The position numbers and the translations under genes are program-made. From Planctomycetaceae bacterium (GTDB lineage: Bacteria > Planctomycetota > Planctomycetia > Isosphaerales > Isosphaeraceae): a stretch of 32,163 nt of DNA. Within the stretch, counting starts at the first letter, position 1, and every line of letters begins with the position of its first letter. The notes under the pieces were generated by a model. The model ran no database searches, was not told the origin of the DNA, and saw only the letters and a program-made list of their open reading frames with translations. Positions 6,740-18,222 of this stretch are shown here, piece by piece. Location of the stretch: the NCBI GenBank assembly GCA_019237095.1, contig JAFAHT010000593.1:1-32163 (forward strand), in the 5' to 3' direction.

Positions 6740-9700
6740 TTGACACTCTCTCGTGGTTCATCTTGCGGTGAATTGCAGTCGTTCCCGGCAAGCGGGGCTG
6801 GATTGCCTGGATTGAGCAGGGACGGGCAGCGAGGCGACGGTTTCCGGTCCGGCTTCGGAGCGCGAGCCCTGGCGTATCCGGTTTTATCGTTAATGCTGCT
6901 GGTCTGCGGGCTGATCTCGGTAGAGGGGGTCGCGCGTGGTCAGGGACCAAGCCACGGTGCGTCGAAATTCTATCCCGACTCCAGCGAGAAGGCCGAAACC
7001 CTGCTCCGGAATGCGGCCAGCCTTGCCCGTGACAGCCAGTGGTCTGAGGCGATCGAGATCTACCAGCGGATCATCGACCAGTACGGGGACAAGGTCGCCA
7101 AGCTTCCCAAAGACAAGGTCGGGACCGTTGACCAGACCTCCGACGAGTTCGTCCTGTTCGTGGATCTGAGGGCCTACTGCCATCGGTCGCTGGCGAAGCT
7201 CCCCCCCGAGGCGCGGGCGATTTACCGTAATCGCATGGACAGCCTGGCCGAGCGCTGGTTCCGGGAAGGGGAGAGCCGGCGCGACGCCGCCTTGCTCCGG
7301 CGCGTCGTCGAACTCACTTTTTGTAGTTCCTGGGGCGATGAGGCACTCGAGCTCCTGGGCGACCTGGCGTTCCAGGATGGACGCTTTGGAGAGGCGCTGG
7401 CGATGTACCGCCCGCTCGTGCCGGACCGGCCTGATGACGCGTTCGGTCTGGTCCATCCTGATCCCAGCGTCGATCTGGCACGGATCGCCGCCAAGAAGCT
7501 CTTGTGCCGCGCCGCCGCCGGCGAGAAGCTCATGCTTGCTCAGGAGCTGGAGAGTTTCAGCAATCGGTTCCCTGGGGCTTCCGGCGCGCTCACCGGGCGA
7601 AAGGGGCCGTACGCGAAGATTCTGGAAGAATCGCTTCGCGCCGACCATCTTGCTCCTCCGGCGCAGCCCGACAGCCGCTGGCCGACCTTCGCAGGCGCCT
7701 TCTCACGCACCAGGGTCGTGGCCGAGCCGATCGACGTCGGGTCGTTACAGTGGAGAGTTTCTCTCGAGCGGATCGTGTCGAATCGGTCCGGCTATTCGTA
7801 CGGTTTTCCCCGCGGCATGTCTTCCAACCCTGCGTTGCCGCTGGACCGCTTGCTCGGGTATTACCCGATCGTGCTGGGAGACCAGGTCATCGTGGGCGAT
7901 GGCACGCGGGTGCTTGCGTACAATCTGAATGATCGGCCTGGCAACCGCGAGGGGGGCGTGGCGCTGGCGATCGAACCGGCCTGGAAGTACGATCCCGATA
8001 CCACTGTGCCCCAGGCGTACCGGACCAGTTCGGGGATTCCCCGCTACACCCTGACCGCGGTCGGCAATCGCGTCTACGCCCGCATGGGCGCCGCGACACC
8101 CTCGCCCTTTGCGAATCCGAACCGGGGGGGCGGGTCGAGCAGCTACATCATTGCGCTCGACTGGAGCACGCAGGGCAAGCTGCTCTGGTTGCAAAAATCC
8201 AGCGACCTGATCCTGCCCAACCGCCCCGCCGATCGCATCAACCGGTCGGTCAATTTCGAGGGGACGCCGGTAGCGGATAGCCGCAACGTGTTCGTGGCGG
8301 TGACCGATCGGCGCGAGCAGACAGCGACCTATGTCGCCTGTTTTGACGCAGACACCGGTGCGAACCGCTGGGTGCGCTACCTGGGGGCAGCGTCGTCCGA
8401 GGTTGACAATTTCATGGCGATGGGGGGGCTGGGCTTTGCTGGACTCGTCGCCAGCGATTACGGGCACCGGCTGCTGTCGCTCGATGGCCCCTTCCTTTAC
8501 TACCAGACGAACCTTGGAGCGGTGGTCGCACTCGAGGCCGAGACCGGAGTGGTGCGCTGGGTCGCGAATTATCCGCGCCAGGATTCGGCAAGGATGGGCG
8601 GCAGCGACCGCGATCTGAACCCGGCGGTGGTGCACGACGGGCTCGTCATCGTCGCTCCCAGCGATGCCGCCGCCATTTACGCGTTCGCCGCCGACAGCGG
8701 GCGGTTGGTCTGGAAGACCGATCCCATTGCCGAGGAGGTCAAGCTCACTCATCTTCTGGGCGTGGCCAGGGGTCGGCTGGTAGCCACCGGCGATCGGGTT
8801 CTGCTCTTCGATGTCAAGACCGGCAAGCTGGCCGCCACCTGGCCCGACTCGGGCAAGTCCGAAGGCTACGGCCGCGGCCTGCTGGCGGGGAATCGAATTT
8901 ACTGGCCCACCCGGGACAGGATCGAGGTCCTCGACCAGGGCTCCGGTCTGCGCGCTGAGCCGCCGATCAAGCTGATGGAGATCTACCGGACGACCGGGGG
9001 AAACCTGGTGGCCGGCGACGGCTACCTGATCGTGACGCAGCCCGACGCCCTGGTCGTATTCTGCCAGAACAGCCGGCTGATCGAGCGATATCGTGACGAG
9101 ATCGCGCGGAACCCGGAGCACGCGGCGACCCATTACCGGCTGGCTCGAGCCGCCGAGGCGGTCGGCCGCGACCAGCTTGCGCTGGAATCGTACGACCAGG
9201 CGACCCGCAGGGCAGGACCGGCCGAGACCATCGACGGCGTTCCCCTGGCCGAGGCAGCACGCGACCACGAGTTCCGGCTGCTCCTGCGGGTGGTGGCGGC
9301 GGCCCGGAGCGACAAGAAATACGGCGCGGCGATCAGCGGCCTGGAGACCGCCTCGCGGATCGCCCGATCCGATGCCGACCGGCTGAGGGCCCGGTTGCTT
9401 CTGGCCGACATCCAGATGCAAGCCGATCGGCCGGCCGCCGCGATCGATATTCTCGAGCGGGCGCTGACCGACGACCGGCTGCGGGGTTTGACCGTGAGCA
9501 CGGAGGACGGCCACCGCGCCATCCGCGCGGACCTGCTGATCGCCGATCGCCTCTCGGAGCTCGTCAAGCAGCGCGGGCGATCGATCTACGACGCGTCCGA
9601 CCGCAACGCCCGCGAGCTCTATGACCGGGGGCTGCGCGAGCAAGATCCCCGCCTGCTCGAGGAGGTCAGCCGGATCTTCCCGGTGGCCGAGGTCGTTCCC

Positions 9701-11308
9701 GAGGCGCTGCTGGAACTCGGCCAGATTCACCAGGGTGCGGGGCGACCGGCCGCCGCCACCCAGGCGTACAAGCGGTTGCTCACCCTGGGGGCGGTTCCCG
9801 ACGTTGCTCGCGCCCGGGCACTCTGGAGACTCGCCCACGTTTACGAGGCGGAGAACTATCTGGTCTCGGCCCGCGACGCCTACCTCCAGCTCCAGACGCG
9901 CTATCCGCGGATCAAGCTGCCGGAGCTCGCAACCGACGTCCCACTGGGCGAGCGGGTATCGGCCAAGCTCACCCGCGGGCCGCTGGCGCAGATCGCCCTG
10001 GACCGTCCCCGGGCAACGGTGCCGCTGCCTTTGGCGCGGCGCTGGCACGTGCAGTCGCAGACCGGCCGCAATGTCCGGGTTCTGAGTGTCGTCGGGACGC
10101 CTCCGGGGCTGCAATCGAGCCGTGCGTTCGCGGTCGAGGGATCAGTCCTGACTCCGCTCGATCCCGCGACCGGCGAACCACGCTGGACGGTCGACCTGGG
10201 ATCGCCCGCGGTCTGGGTGGGCTATCTCTCGGAGAAGGTGGTGGCGGCCTCGGCCCAGCGGGTCGTTGGTCTCGACCCGGCGACCGGGGCGGAGCAGTGG
10301 CGGCTCGCTGCCGGCATGCCTTCCCGCTCGCGCCGCCTTCCCGATCCGTTTGCCCGCTGCGGTCCTCCCGCGGGCGGCCCGGAGGGCGCCAGGGCGGCCT
10401 TCCACGATTTCCACCCGGTTGGCGGCCGGCTCTTCTGTCTGCGGGGTGATGAAGAGCTGATCGCGATCGATGCCGAGAGCGGAGCCGTCGATTGGTCGTT
10501 CACTTCGAAGGACGGTGCGCTCAATCCGAAACTCTGGATCGGTCCGGAGCGCGCCGTCGTGCAGGTCCAGAACCCCAACCGCCTGCTGGTGCTCGAGACC
10601 GAAAGCGGGCGGCAGGTGGCGCGGGCTCCGCTGGCCGACGGAGAAGCTCTGGAGAGCGCGCCGGTGCCGATCGACGAGGATCATGTGCTGCTGGTGCCGG
10701 ACCGGCGCACGGTCAAGAACTTCGACCTCGGGCGCGGCCTGTTCACCTGGGATTACCGGGAGAGCGCCGAGATGCCGGTCAACGGCCCGCCCCGTGTACT
10801 GGTCGATGCCGAGCGCGTGCTGGTGCTGCATGACGGGCGCCTCCTGATTCGCCTGGACCCGGTCAGCGGCGCGAAGCGATGGTCGTCGCTGCTGGGCACT
10901 GAAAACCTGAGCGACCGGCTCGATGCGCTCGCATGCGATGACCGGCGGGTCTACTGCGTGAGCCAGCAGACACTGCGGGCGCTGGCGGTGGACGACGGCT
11001 CGCCGCTCTGGACCTGCTACCTGACCGGACCGGAAAACGCGCATTGGTCGATTGCGCTGACCGACCGGTGCGTGATGGCCTATCCCAGCCTCTCGGAGCT
11101 CTCCGAAGGGGAGTTGGAGAGCATGCCCGTCGTGGTCCGGCGGCAAGATACCGGCGCCCTGGTGCAGCGTTTCGTCTTTTCCGCGACGATCGCGGATGTC
11201 AAGCTGAGGCTGGACTCCCGGGGCGTGCTGGTCGCAACGTACCGCGGCCTCTGGGCCCTTGCTCGACGGGACGGCGGTGCCGATCCCAAGCCTTCCCCTC
11301 TTCCCTGA
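6740..11308 (+). CDS. Exported TPR / PQQ-type beta-propeller protein
   Basis: A very large exported protein (1522 residues from the TTG at 6740). After a hydrophobic export segment (about residues 45-65) comes a short TPR-like helical region (about 80-125, with AETLLRNAASLARD). A first beta-propeller of PQQ/BamB-like repeats spans about 337-780, with units such as ALEAETGVVRWVANY and FAADSGRLVWKTDP. A second TPR-rich section covers about 785-1070. A second propeller (about 1090-1515) has units such as PATGEPRWTVDLG and AESGAVDWSFTS. I prefer TTG 6740 because AGGAAGGGAG ends 9 bases upstream; ATG 6623 and ATG 6713 are in frame but lack a good ribosome site. The TPR-propeller-TPR-propeller layout suggests a periplasmic scaffold. 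It precedes the MoxR gene by 124 bases. Enzymatic PQQ binding is not implied. Confidence 0.85.
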   Translation: MTLSRGSSCGELQSFPASGAGLPGLSRDGQRGDGFRSGFGARALAYPVLSLMLLVCGLISVEGVARGQGPSHGASKFYPDSSEKAETLLRNAASLARDSQWSEAIEIYQRIIDQYGDKVAKLPKDKVGTVDQTSDEFVLFVDLRAYCHRSLAKLPPEARAIYRNRMDSLAERWFREGESRRDAALLRRVVELTFCSSWGDEALELLGDLAFQDGRFGEALAMYRPLVPDRPDDAFGLVHPDPSVDLARIAAKKLLCRAAAGEKLMLAQELESFSNRFPGASGALTGRKGPYAKILEESLRADHLAPPAQPDSRWPTFAGAFSRTRVVAEPIDVGSLQWRVSLERIVSNRSGYSYGFPRGMSSNPALPLDRLLGYYPIVLGDQVIVGDGTRVLAYNLNDRPGNREGGVALAIEPAWKYDPDTTVPQAYRTSSGIPRYTLTAVGNRVYARMGAATPSPFANPNRGGGSSSYIIALDWSTQGKLLWLQKSSDLILPNRPADRINRSVNFEGTPVADSRNVFVAVTDRREQTATYVACFDADTGANRWVRYLGAASSEVDNFMAMGGLGFAGLVASDYGHRLLSLDGPFLYYQTNLGAVVALEAETGVVRWVANYPRQDSARMGGSDRDLNPAVVHDGLVIVAPSDAAAIYAFAADSGRLVWKTDPIAEEVKLTHLLGVARGRLVATGDRVLLFDVKTGKLAATWPDSGKSEGYGRGLLAGNRIYWPTRDRIEVLDQGSGLRAEPPIKLMEIYRTTGGNLVAGDGYLIVTQPDALVVFCQNSRLIERYRDEIARNPEHAATHYRLARAAEAVGRDQLALESYDQATRRAGPAETIDGVPLAEAARDHEFRLLLRVVAAARSDKKYGAAISGLETASRIARSDADRLRARLLLADIQMQADRPAAAIDILERALTDDRLRGLTVSTEDGHRAIRADLLIADRLSELVKQRGRSIYDASDRNARELYDRGLREQDPRLLEEVSRIFPVAEVVPEALLELGQIHQGAGRPAAATQAYKRLLTLGAVPDVARARALWRLAHVYEAENYLVSARDAYLQLQTRYPRIKLPELATDVPLGERVSAKLTRGPLAQIALDRPRATVPLPLARRWHVQSQTGRNVRVLSVVGTPPGLQSSRAFAVEGSVLTPLDPATGEPRWTVDLGSPAVWVGYLSEKVVAASAQRVVGLDPATGAEQWRLAAGMPSRSRRLPDPFARCGPPAGGPEGARAAFHDFHPVGGRLFCLRGDEELIAIDAESGAVDWSFTSKDGALNPKLWIGPERAVVQVQNPNRLLVLETESGRQVARAPLADGEALESAPVPIDEDHVLLVPDRRTVKNFDLGRGLFTWDYRESAEMPVNGPPRVLVDAERVLVLHDGRLLIRLDPVSGAKRWSSLLGTENLSDRLDALACDDRRVYCVSQQTLRALAVDDGSPLWTCYLTGPENAHWSIALTDRCVMAYPSLSELSEGELESMPVVVRRQDTGALVQRFVFSATIADVKLRLDSRGVLVATYRGLWALARRDGGADPKPSPLP

Positions 11309-11420
11309 AGGTGGCCAGCCATCTGCCGAACCTGCAACCGAGAAGACAAGTCCGTCGACCCGAGGTGCCGCGTACGCCCGCCGTCGCGGCAAGGGCTGCG
11401 CACCGCACCATCCCCTTTAC

Positions 11421-11425
11421 GGAGG
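11421..11425 (+). promoter_or_regulatory. Ribosome binding site fixing the MoxR start
   Basis: GGAGG lies 7 bases before the GTG at 11433. It decides the start against the longer in-frame extension that reaches back to 11259 inside the propeller gene. Confidence 0.8.
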
Positions 11426-11432
11426 TCTCCGC

Positions 11433-12518
<1,086 letters not shown>

Positions 12519-13408
12519 CCTCGAGGGGCTCGATCTCCAGGCCCGGCTTGTGGTCGAGGGCTACGTCGCGGGCATGCATCCCAGCCCCTACCACGGCTTC
12601 TCCGTCGAGTTCGCCGAGCACCGCGAGTATGTGCCGGGCGACGACATCCGCCATGTGGACTGGAAGGTGTGGTGCAAGACGGACAAGCTTTACCTCAAGC
12701 AGTACGAGGAGGAGACGAACCTGCTCCTGTACCTGCTTCTGGACACCAGCGAATCGATGGTGTACGCCTCGGGCCAGAACGTATCCAAGCTCAGGTACGC
12801 TCAGTTCGTTGTTGCGGCGCTGGCCTACATGGTCATCCAGCAACAAGACTCTGTCGGCCTGGGTCTCTTCGATGACTCCGTCCGCCGCTACCTGCGTCCG
12901 GCCAGTCAGCCATCGCACCTCAAGGAGCTCTTCCACGTGCTCGAGGTGACTCCGGCACGCGAGAAATCGAACGTGGGTGCGGTACTGCACGACCTGGCGG
13001 AACGGTTCAAGAAGCGGGGGGTGGTGGCCATCTTCTCCGACTTCTTTGATGATCCGGCCCGGATCATGGCCGGGCTCAAGCACTTCCGCCACCGCCGGCA
13101 CGAGGTCATCGTCTTCCACGTGCTCGACCCGGCGGAGATTGAGTTCCCGTTCCGGGAAACCACGCTGTTTCGGGGCCTGGAGGGTCTGCCCGGGATCCTC
13201 ACCGAGCCGCACGCGCTGCGGCGCGCCTATCTGGCCGAGCTCGGCGCCTTTCTTGACGAGCTGAAGACGGGCTGCCGGATGATCGACATCGACTATGTTC
13301 CCCTGCGCACCGATCAGAGCCTCGAGGGCCCGCTCTCGAGCTACCTGGCCTCGCGCGAGGCGCGCGCCGTGTGATTGCCCTGGAGAGCCGGATCTGGACA
13401 CCAGCCTC

Positions 13409-15619
13409 ATGTTCTTCCCGTCATCACCACCGCTCTTGTGGGCGCTCGAGTTTGCCAACCCCGGGCTGCTTGCCGGGCTGGCGGCTGCCTCGATACCAAT
13501 CGTCATCCATCTGCTCAACCGGCGCAAGTTCCGGGAGATGCCGTGGGCGGCGATGCAGTTCCTGATGGCGGCGATCCGCAAGAACCAGCGGCGGGTGCGC
13601 ATCGAGCAGTGGCTGCTCCTGGCCGTGCGGACCCTGTTGATCTTGCTCATCGTCGCCGCGATGGCCAAGCCGTTCCTGGAGAGCTTCGGCAACGTGATCG
13701 CCGGCCAGCGCACCCACCGGGTCCTGGTCCTGGACGGCTCGTTGAGCATGGGCTATACCACGGGCGACAAAAGTCGATTCGACCTGGCCAAGGATGTGGC
13801 CACCCGGCTCGTCAAGGACTCGCGTCAAGGAGACGCCGTCAGCCTGATCATGATGGGAGAGCCGCCCCGAGTGGTCATCGGCGACCCCTCGCCCAACCTG
13901 ACCGAGGTCCAGAAGGAGATCGCCGAGCTCACCATGACCCACGGGTCGACCGACCTGCAAGCGACCTTCGAGGCGATCGATCGGGTCCTCGACGTCTCGA
14001 CGATCCCGCAGAAAGAAGTCATCTTTCTGACCGACCTGCAGAGCACAAGCTGGCGCAGGCCGCCAGCGACGGGTAAAGACGGCCTGGACCGGGTCCTGGC
14101 CAAGCTCGAGGCCAGGAGGCCGCGCTCGGTGATCATCGATCTGGGCAAGGCGGGCAGCGAGAACCGAGCGGTGACCGACCTCACGATCGACACCCCGGTG
14201 GTGACTGCCGGATCGACGCCCCTGGTGCGGGCGGTCATGCGCAACTTCGGGCCTTCGAAAGCCGACGGCGTGCTCGTACGGCTGATCATGGATGGCCGGG
14301 TCAGCTCCGAGCAGTCGGTCGATCTGCCGGTCGGCGAGGACGTTCCCATCATCTTCAACCAGCCCTTCACCACTCCCGGCGACCACATCGTCGAGATCGC
14401 GATGGACAACGATCCGCTGCCCCTGGATGACCATCGCTGGCTGGTCGTGCCCGTTCGCGAGTCGCTCTCCGTGCTGCTGGTGGACGGGCATTTCCGCTCT
14501 GAGCCGTTCCAGGCCGAGACCGACTATCTGGCCCAGGCCCTGGCTCCCACCGAGGGGTCGCCAGGTCAGCCGGGCATGATCCGCTCCGAGGTCGTCTCGG
14601 AATCTCAGCTCTCGCGTCGCGACCTGCCAGCCTTCGACGTTGTGGCGCTGTGTAATGTGGCCCAGTTCAGCCAGGGTGAGGTCGCGGCACTCGAGGATTA
14701 CCTCAAGCAGGGGGGCGGACTGATCATCTTCGGCGGCGATCAGGTGATCGCCGACAATTACAACCGGCTGCTCTACGCGGATGGCAAGGGGCTATTGCCG
14801 GCCGCCTTGGGCCCGACCGTGGGCGGTGCGGCCAAGAAGGCGGCCGCCTTCGCCTTCAATCCGCTAGGCTACCGGCATCCGCTGGTGGCCGAGTTCCGCG
14901 GCGAGTCCGATCCCGTCACCGCCGGGCTGACGCAGACCGCGATCTGGCAGTACCACAAGCTGATCAAGCCGGCGGATTCAAACGCCCAGGTTGCGCTGGC
15001 CTTTGACAGCGGCGATCCCGCGATCATCGAGGCTCCGCGAGCGCGCGGCAAGGTGATCCTGGTGGCCACCTCGGCCGACGCGGGCTGGACTAGCTGGCCA
15101 CTGCACAATAGCTACCCGCCGATCATGCAACAGATGATCCTCCAGGCTGCGGCCGGCCGCCTCGCCGAGCGGAACATCCGGGTCGGCCAGCCGTTCGACC
15201 AATCCTACGCCGCGGCCGGCGTCTCAGCGACCGCGACGGTGGTCACTCCCAAGGGTCAGGCTGTGGCATCCCGGTTGAAAGGAACCGGCGGTGTCAGCCA
15301 GCTCCACTTCGAGCAGACCGAGCTGTCGGGCACTTATCAAGTGCGGATCGGTCCCCCGCTTACCGTGGAAAGCACCTTCGCCGCCGATCCGGACCCGGCC
15401 GAGAGCGATCTGGCCAAGCTCGACCGCAGCGCGCTGGAACAAAGGCTTCCCGGCTGGAGCTTCTCCCTCCTGACCAACAGCCCCGAGTTGAGCCAGAGCG
15501 CCGCCTCCGTGGGCCGCCGCGGCGAACTCCACCGGCCCTTGCTTTACGGAGCGCTTGTTCTCTTGCTCCTGGAAACATTCCTGGCCTGGAAGTTTGGATA
15601 TCACGATTCCTCTTCATAA
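13409..15619 (+). CDS. BatA-type membrane protein with VWA and GATase-like domains
   Basis: The 736-residue protein starts with the BatA N-terminal module: a membrane helix within FANPGLLAGLAAASIPIVI, then HLLNRRKFREMPW, then a second helix about 70-90. A VWA domain follows with the MIDAS motif DGSLS (D109, S111, S113) and LTDLQ further on. After a beta-sandwich, CARDB-like stretch there is a class-I glutamine-amidotransferase-like Rossmann region (about 350-600, with EDYLKQGGGLIIFGG) that lacks an obvious catalytic Cys. A last helix near residues 710-727 anchors the C-terminus. The open frame extends upstream to 13295 inside the DUF58 gene, but ATG 13409 matches the usual BatA N-terminus. 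The VWA part probably faces the periplasm. The function is likely assembly or sensing, not amidotransfer. Confidence 0.92.
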   Translation: MFFPSSPPLLWALEFANPGLLAGLAAASIPIVIHLLNRRKFREMPWAAMQFLMAAIRKNQRRVRIEQWLLLAVRTLLILLIVAAMAKPFLESFGNVIAGQRTHRVLVLDGSLSMGYTTGDKSRFDLAKDVATRLVKDSRQGDAVSLIMMGEPPRVVIGDPSPNLTEVQKEIAELTMTHGSTDLQATFEAIDRVLDVSTIPQKEVIFLTDLQSTSWRRPPATGKDGLDRVLAKLEARRPRSVIIDLGKAGSENRAVTDLTIDTPVVTAGSTPLVRAVMRNFGPSKADGVLVRLIMDGRVSSEQSVDLPVGEDVPIIFNQPFTTPGDHIVEIAMDNDPLPLDDHRWLVVPVRESLSVLLVDGHFRSEPFQAETDYLAQALAPTEGSPGQPGMIRSEVVSESQLSRRDLPAFDVVALCNVAQFSQGEVAALEDYLKQGGGLIIFGGDQVIADNYNRLLYADGKGLLPAALGPTVGGAAKKAAAFAFNPLGYRHPLVAEFRGESDPVTAGLTQTAIWQYHKLIKPADSNAQVALAFDSGDPAIIEAPRARGKVILVATSADAGWTSWPLHNSYPPIMQQMILQAAAGRLAERNIRVGQPFDQSYAAAGVSATATVVTPKGQAVASRLKGTGGVSQLHFEQTELSGTYQVRIGPPLTVESTFAADPDPAESDLAKLDRSALEQRLPGWSFSLLTNSPELSQSAASVGRRGELHRPLLYGALVLLLLETFLAWKFGYHDSSS

Positions 15620-15625
15620 GGCTCA

Positions 15626-18091
15626 TTGACGGTGAAGGATTGGATATATCAAAAGCTGGCTGATGCCCTGAACGTGCCCCCCGCGCAGGCGGGTGAGGGG
15701 ATCTCGCCGCGCATCCGGCTCGAGCAGCCCTGGCCGCAATGGCTGCTCATCGCCGTCGTGCTGGGCGGGTCCGCCCTCATCGTCTGGTTTTATCGCAGGG
15801 AGGGCAGGGCGTCCGCCTTTTACAAGTACCTGCTTGCCGGCATCCGGATCTGCCTGCTCCTGCTTCTGGTGTTCATGATTTCAGAGGCCGTGCTCTCGGT
15901 GGAGCGTACGGGCTTGCCGTACCTGACCATCATGATCGACGACTCGGCCAGCGAGCAGATCGCCGACCAGTACGAGCGGCCCGAGACTCGGGCGGCTTTG
16001 CAGACCCTGGCCAGCCAGGCGGCGGCCCCGGCCTTGCCCTCGAGCCCAGCCCCCGCGCCGGCGGGGAACGGTCCGGCCGCGGACGTCACGCGGATCGAGA
16101 TCGCCAAGGGGCTGGTTCTGAAGGACAAGGCTCGCTTGATCCAGGAGCTGCAAAAGCAGCACAAGGTCAGGCTCTACCTGGTCTCGAACTCCGCCCGGCT
16201 GCTGGCCGAGGTGGACCGGCCCGCGGAGATCATGCCGGCCGCCGACAAGCTGCGCGAGGTGCAGGGGACCGGCAGCCAGTCGCGCCTCGGGGACGCCACC
16301 CGGCAGGTCTTGACCGAGCTCCGCGGCGCGCCGCCCTCGGCGATCGTGCTCCTCTCCGACGGCCAGACCACCGAGGGCGAACCGCTGGCCAAGGCCGCCG
16401 AGCTGTCGGCGCGAAAGGGCGTTCCCATGTTCACAATCGGCCTGGGAAGCGCCGAACCCGCGCGCGACCTGGAGCTCACGGAGTTGCTGGTGGACGATGT
16501 CGTGTTCGTCGATGATGCGGTGCGGTTCCAGGCAAAGCTGCTGGCCCGGGGCTTCCAGGGCCAGAAGGTGGTGGTCCGGCTCATGGAGCGAGACGCCTCC
16601 AGCGCCGACCCCAAGGCCGCGCGCGAGCTCGCTTCCACCGAGGTCGAAGCCCCTGCCGACGGCCAGCCCAGGCGGGTCGAGCTGGTGCACCGGCCCAAGA
16701 CCACGGGCGAGCGCACCTTCATCCTGGAGATCGAGCCCAAGCCGCGCGAGCTCCAGGTCGAGAACAACCGGATCGAGCGCGTGGTCACCGTCCGCAAGGA
16801 GAAGCTCAAGGTGCTGCTGGTGGAGAGCGAGCCCCGCTACGAGTTCCGCTACCTGAAGAATTACCTCGAGCGCGAGGAGACGATCGACCTGGGCGTGGTG
16901 CTGCTCTCTTCGGATCCCGAGTACAGCGAGCAAGACCGCTCTGCCTTACCGACATTCCCCGCCGCCAAGGACGAGCTGTTCGCATTCGATGTGGTGATCG
17001 TGGGTGATGCCGACCCGGGCTTTCTGAGCCACTCGCAGATGCAGAACCTCACCGAGTTCGTGACCGACAAGGGGGGCGGCATCCTCTTCGTGGCGGGCGA
17101 GTCGTTCAACCCTCTGGCCTATCGGGGGACACCGCTGGAGCTGCTCTTGCCGATCGAGCTGGCCGATGCCCGCAACCCGACGGCCGTGGGCAACGCCATC
17201 AATTCTTACCGCCCCGAGCTGACGGTGGAGGGGCGAGCCAGTCCGATCTTCCGGTTCGGCGAGAGCGAGGCCGCCAGTGCGCTGATCTGGCAGGGGCTGC
17301 CCGATCTTTTCTGGTACTTCGAGGCACCCCGCAAGAAGCCTGCGGCGCTCGTCCTTGCCGAGCATCCCACGGCCACTGGCAGCGAGGGAAAACTCGCGCT
17401 CGATCTGTACCAGTTCGCCGGGGCGGGCAAGGCGATGTTCCATGCATTCGACGACACCTGGCGGTGGCGGTTCCGCGCCGGCGATCGCTATTTCGGGCGC
17501 TTCTGGGTCCAGGCGATCCGGTTCTTGGCGCGCTCGAAGCTCGTCGGCCAGCGCCAGGCCGAGATCCAGACCGACCGTCGCCGTTACGAGCGCGGGCAGC
17601 CGATCCGGCTCCGCGTTCGCTTCCCCAATCCCGGTCTGGCGCCGGCGGTCGGATCGGCTACCGTGCAGATCGAACGCAACGGCCTGGGTCCGCGGAAAGT
17701 GACACTGAACCAGGTTCCCGGCACTCGCAATGTGTTCGAGGGGGCACTGCCGCAGGCGCCCGAGGGCGATTACGACGTCCGCCTGCTGCCCCCGCCCATA
17801 CTCGACGGCCCGATCCCGACGGCGACCTTCCGCGTCGAGGCTCCGGCCAGCGAGTTCGAGCGCGTGCAGATGAATGAACCCGAATTGATCCGGGTGGCGG
17901 CGGCGACCGGGGGCAAGTTCTACACGCCGCTGACGGCCGACACGCTCTTGCAGGACTTGCCCAAACCGTCCAAGGTCCCGCTGGATACCGATCCGCCGAT
18001 CCCCCTCTGGAACACCTGGCCGGTGCTGGGACTTTTCCTCACGCTGATCACGCTGGAATGGGTTCTCCGAAAACGCAAGCAGATGGTATGA
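15626..18091 (+). CDS. Second VWA / GATase-like membrane protein
   Basis: The 821-residue protein follows the BatA-type gene by 6 bases. It starts at TTG 15626; GTG 15632 is an equally possible start that removes two residues. Two N-terminal helices (about 36-56 and 70-92) precede a VWA-like domain with DDSAS (D105, S107, S109) and the strand AIVLLSDGQTTEGE. An Ala/Pro-rich insert separates the MIDAS from the rest of that domain. A GATase-like region follows (about 390-640, with KVLLVESEPRYEFRYLKNY and GGGILFVAGESF), then a beta-rich region, and a C-terminal helix (about 794-811) with a basic tail. It mirrors the architecture of the preceding protein, so the two may form a heteromeric membrane complex with MoxR and DUF58. 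Ligand and partner are not known. Confidence 0.88.
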   Translation: MTVKDWIYQKLADALNVPPAQAGEGISPRIRLEQPWPQWLLIAVVLGGSALIVWFYRREGRASAFYKYLLAGIRICLLLLLVFMISEAVLSVERTGLPYLTIMIDDSASEQIADQYERPETRAALQTLASQAAAPALPSSPAPAPAGNGPAADVTRIEIAKGLVLKDKARLIQELQKQHKVRLYLVSNSARLLAEVDRPAEIMPAADKLREVQGTGSQSRLGDATRQVLTELRGAPPSAIVLLSDGQTTEGEPLAKAAELSARKGVPMFTIGLGSAEPARDLELTELLVDDVVFVDDAVRFQAKLLARGFQGQKVVVRLMERDASSADPKAARELASTEVEAPADGQPRRVELVHRPKTTGERTFILEIEPKPRELQVENNRIERVVTVRKEKLKVLLVESEPRYEFRYLKNYLEREETIDLGVVLLSSDPEYSEQDRSALPTFPAAKDELFAFDVVIVGDADPGFLSHSQMQNLTEFVTDKGGGILFVAGESFNPLAYRGTPLELLLPIELADARNPTAVGNAINSYRPELTVEGRASPIFRFGESEAASALIWQGLPDLFWYFEAPRKKPAALVLAEHPTATGSEGKLALDLYQFAGAGKAMFHAFDDTWRWRFRAGDRYFGRFWVQAIRFLARSKLVGQRQAEIQTDRRRYERGQPIRLRVRFPNPGLAPAVGSATVQIERNGLGPRKVTLNQVPGTRNVFEGALPQAPEGDYDVRLLPPPILDGPIPTATFRVEAPASEFERVQMNEPELIRVAAATGGKFYTPLTADTLLQDLPKPSKVPLDTDPPIPLWNTWPVLGLFLTLITLEWVLRKRKQMV

Positions 18092-18222
18092 TCCTTGCTT
18101 ATAGTGAATGGTTACCACAGATTGACGAGGGAGCCGTGGTCCGGACCCGTTGATTCGAGTCTTTTATTCATCCCGAGGAGTTCCGCGGCCGAGGCTCAGC
18201 GCGTCTGGGCTGGGAGGGGTCG

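Noticed and set aside
7745-10114. Long minus-strand open frame (789 codons) opposite the propeller gene
   Set aside because: It is a GC-bias shadow of a well-supported + strand gene and the product shows no recognisable domain.
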